64,000 nucleotides of DNA, from the NCBI RefSeq assembly GCF_014649875.1, contig NZ_BMTW01000003.1:62001-126000 (forward strand), in the 5' to 3' direction. Made by a program: the position numbers and the translations under genes. This DNA comes from Streptomyces rubiginosohelvolus (GTDB taxonomy: Bacteria; Actinomycetota; Actinomycetes; Streptomycetales; Streptomycetaceae). Shown here one piece after another: positions 1 to 8,848 of the stretch. The notes beneath the pieces were generated by a model. The model saw only the letters and a list, made by a program, of their open reading frames with translations, was not told where the DNA came from and searched no databases. Within the stretch, counting starts at the first letter, position 1. The number at the start of each line of letters is the position of its first letter.

Positions 1-25
1 CCAGTACTTCAGAGGTGTCTTCAGC

Positions 26-1618
26 ATGCCCATGCACCAATTCCCCCGCCGCGCCGTGCTCGGCGCCGCTCTCGCCGTCGCCGGTACGGGAGCCCTCGCC
101 GCCTGTTCCGACGGCGGCAGCGGCCACGGCGGCGCCCACTCCCCCGGCGGCGGGGCCCAGGACTCCGGTACGTACGTCACGCCCGGCGGCAAGGAGGTCG
201 AGGCCGCCGAGGCGGCGCGCGGCTCCGGGCCCGTACGGAAGGTCTCCCTCACCGCCACCCGGACCCGGCTCGATCTGGGCGGCGGCACCACCGTCGCCTC
301 CTGGGCCTACGGGGACCGGCTGCCCGGGCGTGAGGTGCGGGTGACGGCCGGGGACACCCTCGCCCTCACCCTGGCCAACCACCTTCCGCAGCCCACCTCC
401 CTGCACTGGCACGGGCTCGCGCTGCGCAACGACATGGACGGGGTTCCCGGGCTGACCCAGCGGGACATCGCCCCGGGGGCCGAGTTCGCCTACCGGTTCG
501 CCGTACCGCATCCGGGGACGTACTGGTTCCACCCGCACTCCGGTGTCCAGCAGGACCGGGGGCTGTACGCGCCGCTGATCGTCGAGGACCCGAAGGAGCC
601 GTTGGCGTACGACAAGGAGTGGGTCGTCGTCCTCGACGACTGGGTCGACGGGGTGGACGGGTCCACTCCGGACGCCGTCCTCGATGAGTTGTCCGGAGGT
701 ATGAGCGGCGGCGGGCACGGCGGGATGGATCATGGCGCGCACACCATGTCCGGTTCCGGTGAGGACGATCCCGGTGACAGCGGGCCCTCCCGGATGATGA
801 TGGGCGCCCGCAGTGAGCTGCTCGGGGGCGACGCCGGAGATGTCGCCTATCCGCACTACCTCGTCAACGGGCGCGTCGCGGACGATCCGGAGACGTTCCG
901 GGCGCGGCCCGGGGACCGTATCCGGCTGCGGATCATCAACGCAGGCGGCGACACCGCCTACCGCGTCGCGCTCGGCGGGCACCGGATGACCGTGACGCAC
1001 ACCGACGGGTTCCCTGTCCGGCACACCACGGGGGACGCGCTGCTGCTGGGGATGGGTGAGCGGTACGACGTCCTCGTCACCGCCGGGGACGGGGTCTTCC
1101 CGCTGACCGCCCTGGCCGAGGGGAAGAAGGCGGCCGCCCTCGCCGTCCTGCGGACCGGGGGCGGGGCCGCGCCCGCCGCCTCCGTACGGCCGAAGGAGCT
1201 GGAGGGAAAGGTGGTGCAGGCGGGGCGGCTCGCGCCCGACCCGTCGGTGGCGCTGCCCGCCCGTCTGCCGGACCGGACCATCCGGATGAGGCTCACCGGC
1301 GGGATGGCGATGTACGACTGGGCCTTCGACGGACAGCCGTACGACGCGAAGCGGCGGCGGCCGGTGGAGGCGGGCGAGCGGGTGCGGCTGATCTTCGACA
1401 ACGGGACGGCCATGTGGCATCCGCTGCATCTGCACGGGCACACGTTCGCGCTCGGCGGGAACGCCGCCGGGGCCCGTAAGGACACCGCGATCGTGCTGCC
1501 GCACCGGTCGTTGACGGTGGACTTCGACGCCGACAACCCGGGGCTGTGGATGGTCCACTGCCACAACGTCTACCACGCGGAGGCGGGGATGATGACGGTC
1601 CTCGGTTACCGGGGCTGA
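26..1618 (+). CDS. Tat-exported multicopper oxidase (CueO/laccase-like)
   Basis: Probably oxidises Cu(I) or phenolic substrates outside the membrane. The 530-residue protein opens with a twin-arginine signal (R8-R9, then a hydrophobic run ending LAACS), so it may be exported folded and lipid-anchored. All four copper-ligand motifs of a three-domain multicopper oxidase are present: HWHG at 127-130, HPHS at 169-172, HPLHLHGH from 465 and HCHNVYH at 511-517. Between domains 1 and 2 (about residues 228-262) is a Met/His/Gly-rich insert resembling the methionine-rich copper-binding segment of CueO. This suggests copper tolerance rather than a plain laccase. A GAGGTG ribosome site lies 8 bp before ATG 26. 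No copper chaperone or copper regulator gene is visible beside it, though the left neighbour is outside the window. Confidence 0.9.
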   Translation: MPMHQFPRRAVLGAALAVAGTGALAACSDGGSGHGGAHSPGGGAQDSGTYVTPGGKEVEAAEAARGSGPVRKVSLTATRTRLDLGGGTTVASWAYGDRLPGREVRVTAGDTLALTLANHLPQPTSLHWHGLALRNDMDGVPGLTQRDIAPGAEFAYRFAVPHPGTYWFHPHSGVQQDRGLYAPLIVEDPKEPLAYDKEWVVVLDDWVDGVDGSTPDAVLDELSGGMSGGGHGGMDHGAHTMSGSGEDDPGDSGPSRMMMGARSELLGGDAGDVAYPHYLVNGRVADDPETFRARPGDRIRLRIINAGGDTAYRVALGGHRMTVTHTDGFPVRHTTGDALLLGMGERYDVLVTAGDGVFPLTALAEGKKAAALAVLRTGGGAAPAASVRPKELEGKVVQAGRLAPDPSVALPARLPDRTIRMRLTGGMAMYDWAFDGQPYDAKRRRPVEAGERVRLIFDNGTAMWHPLHLHGHTFALGGNAAGARKDTAIVLPHRSLTVDFDADNPGLWMVHCHNVYHAEAGMMTVLGYRG

Positions 1619-1740
1619 CCTTCCGCGACTCTCGGTGGGCGGCGCGGACAGCCGCTCCCACCTGCGGTTCCGGTGGGCCGGAGCAGATTTTGCCCGGCCC
1701 GCCGGGACATCGCGTCAGAAAGACGATTACACTGGCGGAC

Positions 1741-3495
1741 GTGCCTCAACTACGCCTCGCACTGAATCAGATCGACTCGACCGTCGGCGACCTCGCCGGC
1801 AACTCCGAGGCGATCGTCCACTGGACCCGGCACGCCGCCGAGCAGGGCGCCCACCTCGTGGCGTTCCCCGAGATGGTGCTGACCGGATACCCCGTCGAGG
1901 ACCTGGCCCTGCGGTCGTCCTTCGTCGAGGCCTCGCGGCAGGCGCTCCGCGCGCTGGCCGTCCGGCTCGACGCGGAGGGCTTCGGCGAACTGCCGGTCGT
2001 CGTCGGCTACCTGGACCGCTCCGAGCACGCCGCGGCGCGCTACGGACAGCCGGCCGGCTCTCCGCGCAACGCCGCAGCGGTGCTGCACCGCGGCGGGATC
2101 GCGCTCAACTTCGCCAAGCACCACCTGCCGAACTACGGCGTCTTCGACGAGTTCCGGTACTTCGTGCCGGGCGATTCGATGCCCGTCGTGCGGGTCCACG
2201 GCATCGACGTGGCCCTCGCCATCTGCGAGGACCTGTGGCAGGACGGCGGGCGCGTCCCGGCCGCCCGGTCCGCCGGGGCCGGGCTGCTGCTGTCGATCAA
2301 CGCCTCGCCGTACGAGCGGGACAAGGACGACACCCGGCTCGACCTGGTCCGTAAGCGGGCCCAGGAGGCCGGCTGCACGACGGCCTATCTGGCGATGATC
2401 GGCGGTCAGGACGAGCTGGTCTTCGACGGTGACTCGATCGTCGTCGACAAGGAGGGCGAGGTCATCGCCCGCGCCCCGCAGTTCTCCGAGGGCAGTGTGA
2501 TCCTCGATCTGGAGCTGCCCGCCGCGGCGGCCGAGGCGCCTTCGGGCGTGGTGGACGACGGGCTGCGGATCGACCATGTCGTGCTGTCGGACGAGCCGGT
2601 CGCCGCGTACGAGCCGGAGCTCGCGGGCGGGTACGCGGAGCGGCTGGAGGACGAGGAGGAGATCTACTCGGCGCTGGTCGTGGGGCTCCGTGCGTACGCT
2701 GCGAAGAACGGTTTCAGCAGTGTGCTGATCGGGCTCTCCGGCGGGATCGACTCGGCGATCTGCGCGGCCATCGCGTGCGATGCACTCGGTGCGCAGAACG
2801 TGTACGGGGTCTCGATGCCGTCGAAGTACTCCTCGGACCACTCCAAGGGCGACGCGGCCGAGCTGGCGCGGCGTACCGGGCTCAACTTCCGTACGGTGCC
2901 GATCGCGCCGATGTTCGACGCGTACATGGAGTCGCTGGAGCTCACCGGGCTCGCGGAGGAGAACCTCCAGGCCCGGCTGCGCGGGACGACGCTGATGGCC
3001 ATCTCCAACCAGGAGGGGCAGATCGTGCTGGCGCCCGGCAACAAGTCGGAGCTGGCGGTCGGCTACTCCACGCTGTACGGGGACGCGGTCGGGGCGTACG
3101 GGCCGATCAAGGACGTCTACAAGTCGTCGGTGTTCCGGCTGGCGAAGTGGCGCAACCGGGCGGCGGAGGAGCGGGGGCAGACCCCGCCGATCCCCGAGGC
3201 CTCGATCACCAAGCCGCCGAGCGCGGAGCTGCGGCCGGGGCAGGTCGACACGGACTCGCTGCCGGACTACGAGGTGCTCGACGCGATCCTGGAGATGTAC
3301 GTGGACCGGGATCAGGGGATGGACGCGATTGTCGCGGCCGGGTTCGATGCGGAGCTGGTCGCGAAGACGTTGCGGATGGTGGATACGGCGGAGTACAAGC
3401 GGCGGCAGTATCCGCCGGGGACGAAGATTTCGCCGAAGGGGTTCGGGAAGGATCGGCGGTTGCCGATCACGAATCGCTGGCGCGAGTCGTCTTAG
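1741..3495 (+). CDS. nadE: Glutamine-dependent NAD+ synthetase
   Basis: Last step of NAD synthesis: amidates nicotinate adenine dinucleotide using ATP and ammonia released from glutamine. The 584-residue protein has an N-terminal nitrilase-type glutaminase domain with the E-K-C triad visible (E44 in FPEM, K126 in KHHLPNYG, C162 in ICEDLW). A C-terminal synthetase domain follows, with the PP-loop SGGIDS starting at about residue 333. The reading frame stays open upstream into the oxidase gene, but homology begins at GTG 1741 (VPQLRLALNQ). There is no Shine-Dalgarno before it; instead TACACT lies 7 bp upstream, which fits a leaderless mRNA. The gene ends just before a repeat/hairpin block shared with the convergent MFS gene. 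Confidence 0.95.
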   Translation: MPQLRLALNQIDSTVGDLAGNSEAIVHWTRHAAEQGAHLVAFPEMVLTGYPVEDLALRSSFVEASRQALRALAVRLDAEGFGELPVVVGYLDRSEHAAARYGQPAGSPRNAAAVLHRGGIALNFAKHHLPNYGVFDEFRYFVPGDSMPVVRVHGIDVALAICEDLWQDGGRVPAARSAGAGLLLSINASPYERDKDDTRLDLVRKRAQEAGCTTAYLAMIGGQDELVFDGDSIVVDKEGEVIARAPQFSEGSVILDLELPAAAAEAPSGVVDDGLRIDHVVLSDEPVAAYEPELAGGYAERLEDEEEIYSALVVGLRAYAAKNGFSSVLIGLSGGIDSAICAAIACDALGAQNVYGVSMPSKYSSDHSKGDAAELARRTGLNFRTVPIAPMFDAYMESLELTGLAEENLQARLRGTTLMAISNQEGQIVLAPGNKSELAVGYSTLYGDAVGAYGPIKDVYKSSVFRLAKWRNRAAEERGQTPPIPEASITKPPSAELRPGQVDTDSLPDYEVLDAILEMYVDRDQGMDAIVAAGFDAELVAKTLRMVDTAEYKRRQYPPGTKISPKGFGKDRRLPITNRWRESS

Positions 3496-3536
3496 TGGGG
3501 GGTGGCGGTTGCCGGGGGCGTCCGGCGGCCGCCCTT

Positions 3537-3715
3537 GTCCTCAAGCGCCGGACGGGCTGGGCTCCCACGGGGGTGTCCGGCCCGTCCGGCGTGTCGGTTC
3601 CGTCCTCAAGCGCCGGACGGGCTGGAGTTGGCGGATTTGGCTGCGGGCCCACCCGGCGAACCGGTTCCGTCCTCAAACGCCGGACGGGCTGAAGCGGGTG
3701 CCGGACGGGCTGGAG
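3537..3715. repeat. GCCGGACGGGCTG repeat array at a convergent junction
   Basis: Three near-identical copies of a 24-bp unit containing AAGCGCCGGACGGGCTG start at 3537, 3602 and 3669 (about 65-bp period), and a shorter fourth copy lies at 3700-3714. The later copies are also preceded by CGGTTCC. The array lies between the 3' end of nadE and the 3' end of the convergent MFS gene and runs into the coding sequence of the latter. A related pair of copies occurs at 19583-19635. Such intergenic repeats are abundant in Streptomyces chromosomes. Confidence 0.85.
3546..3591. terminator. Bidirectional hairpin between nadE and MFS gene
   Basis: CGCCGGACGGGC (3546-3557) is perfectly complementary to GCCCGTCCGGCG (3580-3591), giving a 12-bp stem with a 22-nt loop. 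It has no U-run, as is usual for Streptomyces terminators, and lies between two convergent genes. It is built from the local repeat unit. Confidence 0.6.
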
Positions 3716-4895
3716 TGGCCGAGTGCGCCGCCACCACCCGGGAGCTCTTCCCCTCGCCCCGGTCCAGGAATCCCGCCGTCGCCGCTATCGCCAGGCCCGC
3801 CACCGCCAGGACCGCGCCCACGAACGCCGGGGACGTCCAGCCCCAGCCTGCCGCTATCGCCACGCCGCCCAGCCAGGCGCCGCCCGCGTTGGCCAGGTTG
3901 AAGGCGGAGTGGTTGGAGGCGGAGGCCAGGGTCGGGGCGTCCTTCGCCTTGTTCATGACCAGCATCTGGAGCGGGGTCGTCGTCATGAAGCCGACCGCGC
4001 CCAGCAGCATCACCATCGTCAGCGCCGCCCACTGCACGTGCACCGTGAACGGGAACGCCACCAGCACCACCGCGAGGGCGCCGAGCGAGCCGTACAGGGT
4101 GGGGCGCAGCGCGCGGTCCGTCAGGGGGCCCGCGGCGAGGGCGCCCAGGGTCATGCCGATGCCGAAGAGGGCCAGGACCAGGGTCACGGAGGACTCGCCG
4201 AAGCCCATCGCCTTCGTCGTCATCGCCGAGAGGTACGAGTAGACCGCGAAGACGCCGGCGAAGCCGAAGACCGCGGTGAGCAGGCCGAGGAGCACCTGGC
4301 GGTTGCCGAGGGCGCGCAGTTCGCGGCGTACGTCCTGATGGGCCTCGACGGGGATGTGCGGTACCAGGCGGGCCAGGGCTGCCATGGCCGCCAAGCCGAT
4401 CGCCGCGACGACGAGGAACGTGGCCCGCCAGCCGAGGTGCTGACCGAGGAGGGTGGCGGCGGGGACGCCGACGATGTTCGCCACCGTCAGGCCGAGGAAC
4501 ATCGTCGCGACCGCACGCGCCTGGCGGCCCTCGGAGACCAGCCGGGCGGCGACCACCGCGCCGACGCCGAAGAACGCGCCGTGCGGAAGACCGGCGAGGA
4601 GGCGGCCCGCGACCAGCCAGCCGAAGTCCGGGGCGAGCGCGGAGGCCAGGTTGCCGATGGTGAACAGCGCCATCAGGAGCAGTAGCATCTTCTTGCGCGG
4701 GACGCGGGAGCCGAGGCCGGTGAGCAGCGGTGCGCCGAGGACGACGCCGATCGCGTACGCGGAGACGAGGTATCCGGCGGTGGGCACGGACGTGCCGAGG
4801 TCGTCCGCCACGTTGGGCAGCAGGCCCATCATGACGAACTCCGTCGTGCCTATGCCGAAGGCGCTCACGGCCAGGGCGAGCAGGGCCAGGGGCAT
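3606..4895 (-). CDS. MFS exporter, DHA1 family (AraJ/sugar-efflux type)
   Basis: Predicted proton-driven exporter of drugs or sugars with 12 membrane segments. The N-terminus MPLALLALAVSAFGIGTTEF and the SRVPRKK loop between TM2 and TM3 are typical of the AraJ/SotB branch. ATG 4895 is chosen because GAAGG lies 6 bp upstream; the frame could extend five codons to a TTG. The last 34 or so residues (from ARPAPASARPAF to SSPSGA) are encoded by the intergenic repeat array, so the tail is a repeat-derived extension rather than part of the family fold. A 23-bp dyad and a strong hairpin lie upstream of the start. The substrate cannot be told from sequence. Confidence 0.85.
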   Translation of the reverse strand: MPLALLALAVSAFGIGTTEFVMMGLLPNVADDLGTSVPTAGYLVSAYAIGVVLGAPLLTGLGSRVPRKKMLLLLMALFTIGNLASALAPDFGWLVAGRLLAGLPHGAFFGVGAVVAARLVSEGRQARAVATMFLGLTVANIVGVPAATLLGQHLGWRATFLVVAAIGLAAMAALARLVPHIPVEAHQDVRRELRALGNRQVLLGLLTAVFGFAGVFAVYSYLSAMTTKAMGFGESSVTLVLALFGIGMTLGALAAGPLTDRALRPTLYGSLGALAVVLVAFPFTVHVQWAALTMVMLLGAVGFMTTTPLQMLVMNKAKDAPTLASASNHSAFNLANAGGAWLGGVAIAAGWGWTSPAFVGAVLAVAGLAIAATAGFLDRGEGKSSRVVAAHSATPARPAPASARPAFEDGTGSPGGPAAKSANSSPSGA

Positions 4896-4932
4896 GGGGA
4901 ACCTTCGCAATCTCGGAGCGGGGGCAACGAAG

Positions 4933-4967
4933 AGCCGTCGCCTCGGCGTGGACGCCGGGCGACGGCT
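4933..4967. terminator. Strong hairpin between EEP gene and MFS gene
   Basis: AGCCGTCGCC (4933-4942) pairs with GGCGACGGCT (4958-4967). Inside it CGGCGT (4944-4949) pairs with ACGCCG (4952-4957), giving a nearly continuous 16-bp stem with a 2-nt loop. It lies downstream of the EEP-family gene and upstream of the MFS gene, both on the minus strand. It could end the first transcript or sit in the 5' leader of the second. Confidence 0.55.
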
Positions 4968-4983
4968 GGGTCTTCTTTATGTA

Positions 4984-5006
4984 TGCGACTGGAACAAATT
5001 GTCGCA
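4984..5006. promoter_or_regulatory. Dyad operator candidate upstream of MFS gene
   Basis: TGCGAC (4984-4989) and GTCGCA (5001-5006) form a perfect inverted repeat around an 11-bp AT-rich centre. Matching bases extend the dyad outward to 4981 and 5009 with one mismatch. It lies in an unusually AT-rich island about 90 bp upstream of the MFS start. The size and symmetry suit a dimeric HTH repressor site, but no adjacent regulator gene is present. Confidence 0.45.
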
Positions 5007-5050
5007 GACGTTTTATGCCGCGCGGTGAACGGGCGGTTGCGTGGCCGTGA

Positions 5051-6076
5051 TCACAGCTCCACGCGGGCCGCGATCGGGAGGTGGTCGCTGTCGGTCGCCG
5101 CGAGGGTCCAGGAGGCCATCGGCTCGACGCCCTTGACCATGATCTGGTCGATCCGGGCCATCGGGAACGAGGCGGGCCAGCTGAAGCCGAAGCCGTCGCC
5201 CGCCGCGCCCTGGGTGGAGCGCATCTGGGCGGTGACCGCGTTCAGCGAGCGGTCGTTCATCGTGCCGTTCAGGTCGCCGAGCAGGACGACGCGCTCCACG
5301 CGTTCGTCGGCGATGGCCTCGCCGAGCGCGTCGGCGCTGTCGTCGCGCTGGTTGGCGGTGAACCCGGCGTGCAGCTTCACGCGGACGGACGGCAGGTGGG
5401 CCACGTACACCGCGACCTCGCCCTGCGGGGTCTTCACCGTCGAGCGCATCGCCCGGGTCCAGCCCATCTTGATGTCGACGGGCTTGGTGTCGGCCAGCGG
5501 GTACTTGCTCCACAGGCCCACGGTCCCCTGGACCGAGTGGTACGGGTAGCGGCCGGCCAGCGACTTCTCGTACGTGGAGACCTGCCGGCCCGGGAGTTCC
5601 TGGAGGGCCACGACGTCCGCGCCGGATCCGGCGACCTGCTGGGCGGTGCCCTCGGGGTCGGGGTTGCCCGCGTTGACGTTGTGGGTGGCGACGGTGAGGT
5701 CGCCGCCGCCGCCGGACTTGTCGGTGAGCAGGCCGCCGAACACGTTGAGCCAGACCACGGCGGGCAGCAGGAGCGCGATCAGGGCGGTCGCGGAGCGCCG
5801 CAGCAGGCCCAGGACCAGCAGGACCGGGATGAAGAGCGCGAGCCACGGCAGGAACGTCTCGATGAGGCTGCCGAGGTTGCCGAGCCGGTTGGGGATCTGC
5901 GCGTGGACGACCATCAGCAGGGTCACCAGCACCGAGCAGAGGGCCAGGAGGATGCCGCGCCGCCAGTAGCCCGGGTCGTTTCTCAGCCGGTCCCACAGGC
6001 CCCGGAAGCGGGATCCGCGGGCCCCGGGCTGCTCGGCGCTGCCGTTGTCCGTGTCCGCTCCGTACGCCTGCACCAT
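5051..6076 (-). CDS. Membrane-anchored endonuclease/exonuclease/phosphatase family protein
   Basis: Predicted metal-dependent phosphoesterase of the EEP superfamily (DNase I / sphingomyelinase fold) held at the cell surface. The first 120 or so of 341 residues contain three hydrophobic segments (around WRRGILLALCSVLVTLLMVV, FLPWLALFIPVLLVLGLL and ALIALLLPAVVWLNVFGG). The catalytic domain follows, with THNVNAG, ALQELPG (metal-binding Glu), GDLNGTMND (catalytic D-x-N) and the C-terminal SDHLPI motif. All key residues look intact. GAGGA lies 5 bp before ATG 6076. Family members cut phospholipids, nucleic acids or sugar phosphates, and the substrate is not predictable here. Confidence 0.88.
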   Translation of the reverse strand: MVQAYGADTDNGSAEQPGARGSRFRGLWDRLRNDPGYWRRGILLALCSVLVTLLMVVHAQIPNRLGNLGSLIETFLPWLALFIPVLLVLGLLRRSATALIALLLPAVVWLNVFGGLLTDKSGGGGDLTVATHNVNAGNPDPEGTAQQVAGSGADVVALQELPGRQVSTYEKSLAGRYPYHSVQGTVGLWSKYPLADTKPVDIKMGWTRAMRSTVKTPQGEVAVYVAHLPSVRVKLHAGFTANQRDDSADALGEAIADERVERVVLLGDLNGTMNDRSLNAVTAQMRSTQGAAGDGFGFSWPASFPMARIDQIMVKGVEPMASWTLAATDSDHLPIAARVEL

Positions 6077-6160
6077 CGCGCTGTCCTCACTGCCTTGCCC
6101 TGCACATCGCCGCGCCCTCGACCCTAGGTGATGAGCGGCGCCTTTCCCGCCGTCGACCTA

Positions 6161-6193
6161 CCGGCCCGCCGGGCCGCCTGTGTGGCGGGCCGG
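6161..6193 (-). terminator. Hairpin downstream of TetR gene
   Basis: CCGGCCCGCC (6161-6170) and GGCGGGCCGG (6184-6193) form a perfect 10-bp GC stem with a 13-nt loop. The hairpin lies about 125 bp beyond the TetR stop codon, before the EEP gene. No U-run follows. Confidence 0.5.
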
Positions 6194-6315
6194 CCGGTGC
6201 CCGGTGTGCGACGGCCGTACGGAGATCTCTCGGACCCCGTACGGAGAGCAGGACGACGGAGGCGGGACGAGGGGTTCCGGTCCGGGGCGGACCGGGGCGG
6301 CTTGTGACAGAACGA

Positions 6316-7092
6316 TCACACTCGTGCCGCGGGGGCGAGCCCCTGCAGGAGGGCGGTGATGATGCGGTCCGCGAGGTCGTCGGGCAGCGGCGCGTCGGGG
6401 CGGTGCACCGTCCGGACGAGCATGGGGCCGACGAAGAGGTCGTCGATCAGCTCCACGTCGAGGTCGTCGCGCAGCTCCCCGGCGGCCACCGCGCGCCGCA
6501 CCGCCTCCACCATCGCGAGGCGGCGGGGGGCGATGACCGTGCCGTGGTACTCGTTCCACAGCTTCGGGTGGCTCTTCATCTGGGCGAAGATGTTGTGCAG
6601 CAGCGCCGAGGAGCGCTGGGCGAGGCCCCGGGTGCGCAGGGATTCCAGCATGACGCGGAGGTCGGCGAGGCCCTCGGTGCCGGAGACCGGCGGGTCGTCG
6701 GGCTCCATGTCCCGTACGACGTCGACGAACAGCTCCTCCTTGTCCGACCAGCGGCGGTAGATCGTGGCCTTGCCGACGCCGGCCGTGCGGGCGATGCGCT
6801 CGATGGAGAGGCCCGCGAGCGGTTCGCCCGCCTCCAGGAGGGCGATGACGGCGTCCAGGATCGCCCGTTCCGCCGCCGCGGAGCGGGGGCGTCCGCGGCG
6901 CGGCTCCGGATCGGGCGTTCCGGGCGGGGGCCCGGGCGGAACCTCTGCCGCCGTCCCGGCCGACGCCCCATGCGGAGACCCTGCCGCCGTCCCGGCCGAC
7001 GCCCCGGCGGGCATCCCGTCCGGAGCCCCGGGCGACCGGTCGCCCCCGCTCCGTGCCCCGTGCCGGTCCCGCTCGCCGTCCTGGCCTTGCAC
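6316..7092 (-). CDS. TetR-family repressor of the adjacent DHA2 exporter
   Basis: Likely local drug-responsive repressor. After about 65 low-complexity residues comes a clear TetR DNA-binding domain, RRGRPRSAAAERAILDA followed by the HTH LSIERIARTAGVGKATIYRRW. The ligand-binding half (AQMKSHPKLWNEYH and onward) resembles the TetR_C_11-type domain. The gene lies 142 bp downstream of the DHA2 MFS gene in the same direction, the usual exporter-repressor operon. The GTG at 7092 is weak; ATG 7014 is an alternative. The N-terminal tail contains a perfect 25-bp direct repeat (6945-6969 and 6981-7005), 36 bp apart and in frame, which duplicates GASAGTAA. The 19-bp palindrome at 8867-8885 is the best candidate binding site. 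Confidence 0.85.
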   Translation of the reverse strand: MQGQDGERDRHGARSGGDRSPGAPDGMPAGASAGTAAGSPHGASAGTAAEVPPGPPPGTPDPEPRRGRPRSAAAERAILDAVIALLEAGEPLAGLSIERIARTAGVGKATIYRRWSDKEELFVDVVRDMEPDDPPVSGTEGLADLRVMLESLRTRGLAQRSSALLHNIFAQMKSHPKLWNEYHGTVIAPRRLAMVEAVRRAVAAGELRDDLDVELIDDLFVGPMLVRTVHRPDAPLPDDLADRIITALLQGLAPAARV

Positions 7093-7210
7093 CGTAAGCC
7101 GCCTCTCGCCGCGCCGTCGTCGTCCCTCGTACGCCCGCCGTGCGTTCCGCGTACGTCCGTCGCCTCGATTCTCGCCGACCCGGGGTGCGCGGATCGACGG
7201 GCCTCGTCGG

Positions 7211-7249
7211 TCAGCGGGTCAGCGGCTCAGCGGCTCAGCGGCTCAGCTG
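7211..7249. repeat. 8-bp microsatellite (TCAGCGGC) at the stop codon of the DHA2 gene
   Basis: About five tandem copies of an 8-bp unit (TCAGCGGG, then TCAGCGGC three times, then TCAGCTG). On the minus strand the unit reads GCCGCTGA, and the MFS gene stops at a TGA inside the fourth unit (7235-7237). The same repeat ends the gene at 30029. Confidence 0.9.
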
Positions 7250-8842
7250 TTCCGCCGGGGGGCGGGCTTCCTCGGGGGCCTCGGTCGTCGCCGGGGGCCG
7301 GCCCGGCAGGAACAGGCCGACGACCACCGCGCCGATCAGGGCGACGGCCGCCGAGCCGAGCGCGGTCACGTGCATGGCGCTGATGAACGCGTCGTTGGCG
7401 GCGGCGGCCAGCGGCTTTCCGGCCACCGGGCCGAGCTTCTCCGCGACGCCGAGCGTGGCCTCGATGGACTCGCCCGCCACGTCCCTGGCCCCGGCCGGCA
7501 CCGCGCCGAGGTGACCCTCGATGTCGCCCCGGTAGACGGTGGAGAGCACCGAGCCGAGCACCGCGATCCCGAGCGCCCCGCCGACCTGGCGGAAGGTGTT
7601 GTTGATGGCCGAACCGGAACCGGCCTTCTCACGGGGCAGCGCCTGCATCACGGCGACGGTGACGGGCGGCATGATGTGCGCCATCCCGGTGCCCTGGACG
7701 AAGAAGACGAGGCACATCACCCACACCGGCGTACCGGCGTCGAACAGGGCGAACGACGCGAGTCCGGCCGCGACGAGCAGCATGCCGACCGTGCAGACCG
7801 CGCGGGCGCCGAAGCGGTCGACGACCAGCCGGGCCCGGGGCGCGAAGATCATCTGGGCGGCCGCGAGCGGAACGATCAGCAGGCCCGACTCCAGGGCGGT
7901 GTAGCCGCGCACGCTCTGGAGGTAGAAGGCGGAGAAGAACGTCACGCCCATGAGGGCGAAGAAGACCAGCGCGATGGCGGCGACGGCGGCGGAGAACGCG
8001 GGCTTCCGGAAGTACGTGATGTCGATGGCCGGGTGGCTGCTGCGCTTCTCGTGCCAGACGAATCCGGCCAGGACGAGCAGCCCGCCGGCGATGGCGAGGA
8101 GGACGGTGGCGTCGGTGAAGTCGGCCAGTTCGCCGCCCCGGATGATCCCGTACACCAGCAGGACCAGGCCCACGATGGAGAGGGCGACGCCCAGCGGGTC
8201 GACCTTGCCGGGCTTCGGGTCGCGGGAGTCGGGGACCAGGACCGCCATCGCGATCAGGGCGATCACGACGACGGGGACGTTCACCAGGAAGATCGAGCCC
8301 CACCAGAAGTGCTCCAGGAGCAGTCCGCCGGTGATCGGGCCGATGGCGATGCCGAGGCCGACGCTGCCCGCCCAGATGCCGATGGCCTTGGGCTGTTCGT
8401 CGCGCTCGAAGACGTTCACCAGGACGGCGAGGGTGGCGGGCATCACGAAGGCGGCGCCGAAGCCCATCAGCGCCCGCCAGGTGATGAGCTCACCGGGCGA
8501 GGCGGAGAAGGCGGCCAGCGCGGAGCCGAGGCCGAAGACCAGGATGCCGGCGAGGAGGACCTTCTTTCGGCCGATCCGGTCGCCGAGCAGGCCCGCGGTG
8601 AACAGCAGTCCGGCGAAGACGAGCGTGTAGGAGTTGATCGCCCACTCCAGCTCGCTCTGGGTGGCGCCGATGCCGGTGGGGGCGGGGCTCGCGATCGTCT
8701 TGACCGCGACGTTCAGGATCGAGTTGTCCAGCACCACGATGAGCAGGCTGAACATGAGGACGGCGAGGATCCACCAGCGGCGGCGGTGGATCGCCTCGGG
8801 AACACGGGGCGCGGCGGCGGGAGCGCCGGACGGTATGGGCAT
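7235..8842 (-). CDS. DHA2-family MFS multidrug exporter (14 TM)
   Basis: Predicted proton antiporter for cationic drugs or antibiotics (EmrB/QacA type). It has 535 residues and 14 hydrophobic segments. TM1 contains the DHA2 signature region [14 protein letters not shown], and the loop between TM2 and TM3 reads GDRIGRKK. The first 20 residues are a Pro/Ala tail. ATG 8842 has TAGGCT 6 bp upstream (8849-8854) and no Shine-Dalgarno, implying a leaderless transcript whose -35 region lies in the 19-bp palindrome at 8867-8885. The C-terminal LSR-stop is encoded by the 8-bp microsatellite. The TetR gene follows in the same direction. Confidence 0.92.
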   Translation of the reverse strand: MPIPSGAPAAAPRVPEAIHRRRWWILAVLMFSLLIVVLDNSILNVAVKTIASPAPTGIGATQSELEWAINSYTLVFAGLLFTAGLLGDRIGRKKVLLAGILVFGLGSALAAFSASPGELITWRALMGFGAAFVMPATLAVLVNVFERDEQPKAIGIWAGSVGLGIAIGPITGGLLLEHFWWGSIFLVNVPVVVIALIAMAVLVPDSRDPKPGKVDPLGVALSIVGLVLLVYGIIRGGELADFTDATVLLAIAGGLLVLAGFVWHEKRSSHPAIDITYFRKPAFSAAVAAIALVFFALMGVTFFSAFYLQSVRGYTALESGLLIVPLAAAQMIFAPRARLVVDRFGARAVCTVGMLLVAAGLASFALFDAGTPVWVMCLVFFVQGTGMAHIMPPVTVAVMQALPREKAGSGSAINNTFRQVGGALGIAVLGSVLSTVYRGDIEGHLGAVPAGARDVAGESIEATLGVAEKLGPVAGKPLAAAANDAFISAMHVTALGSAAVALIGAVVVGLFLPGRPPATTEAPEEARPPAEQLSR

Positions 8843-8848
8843 GGGGAG

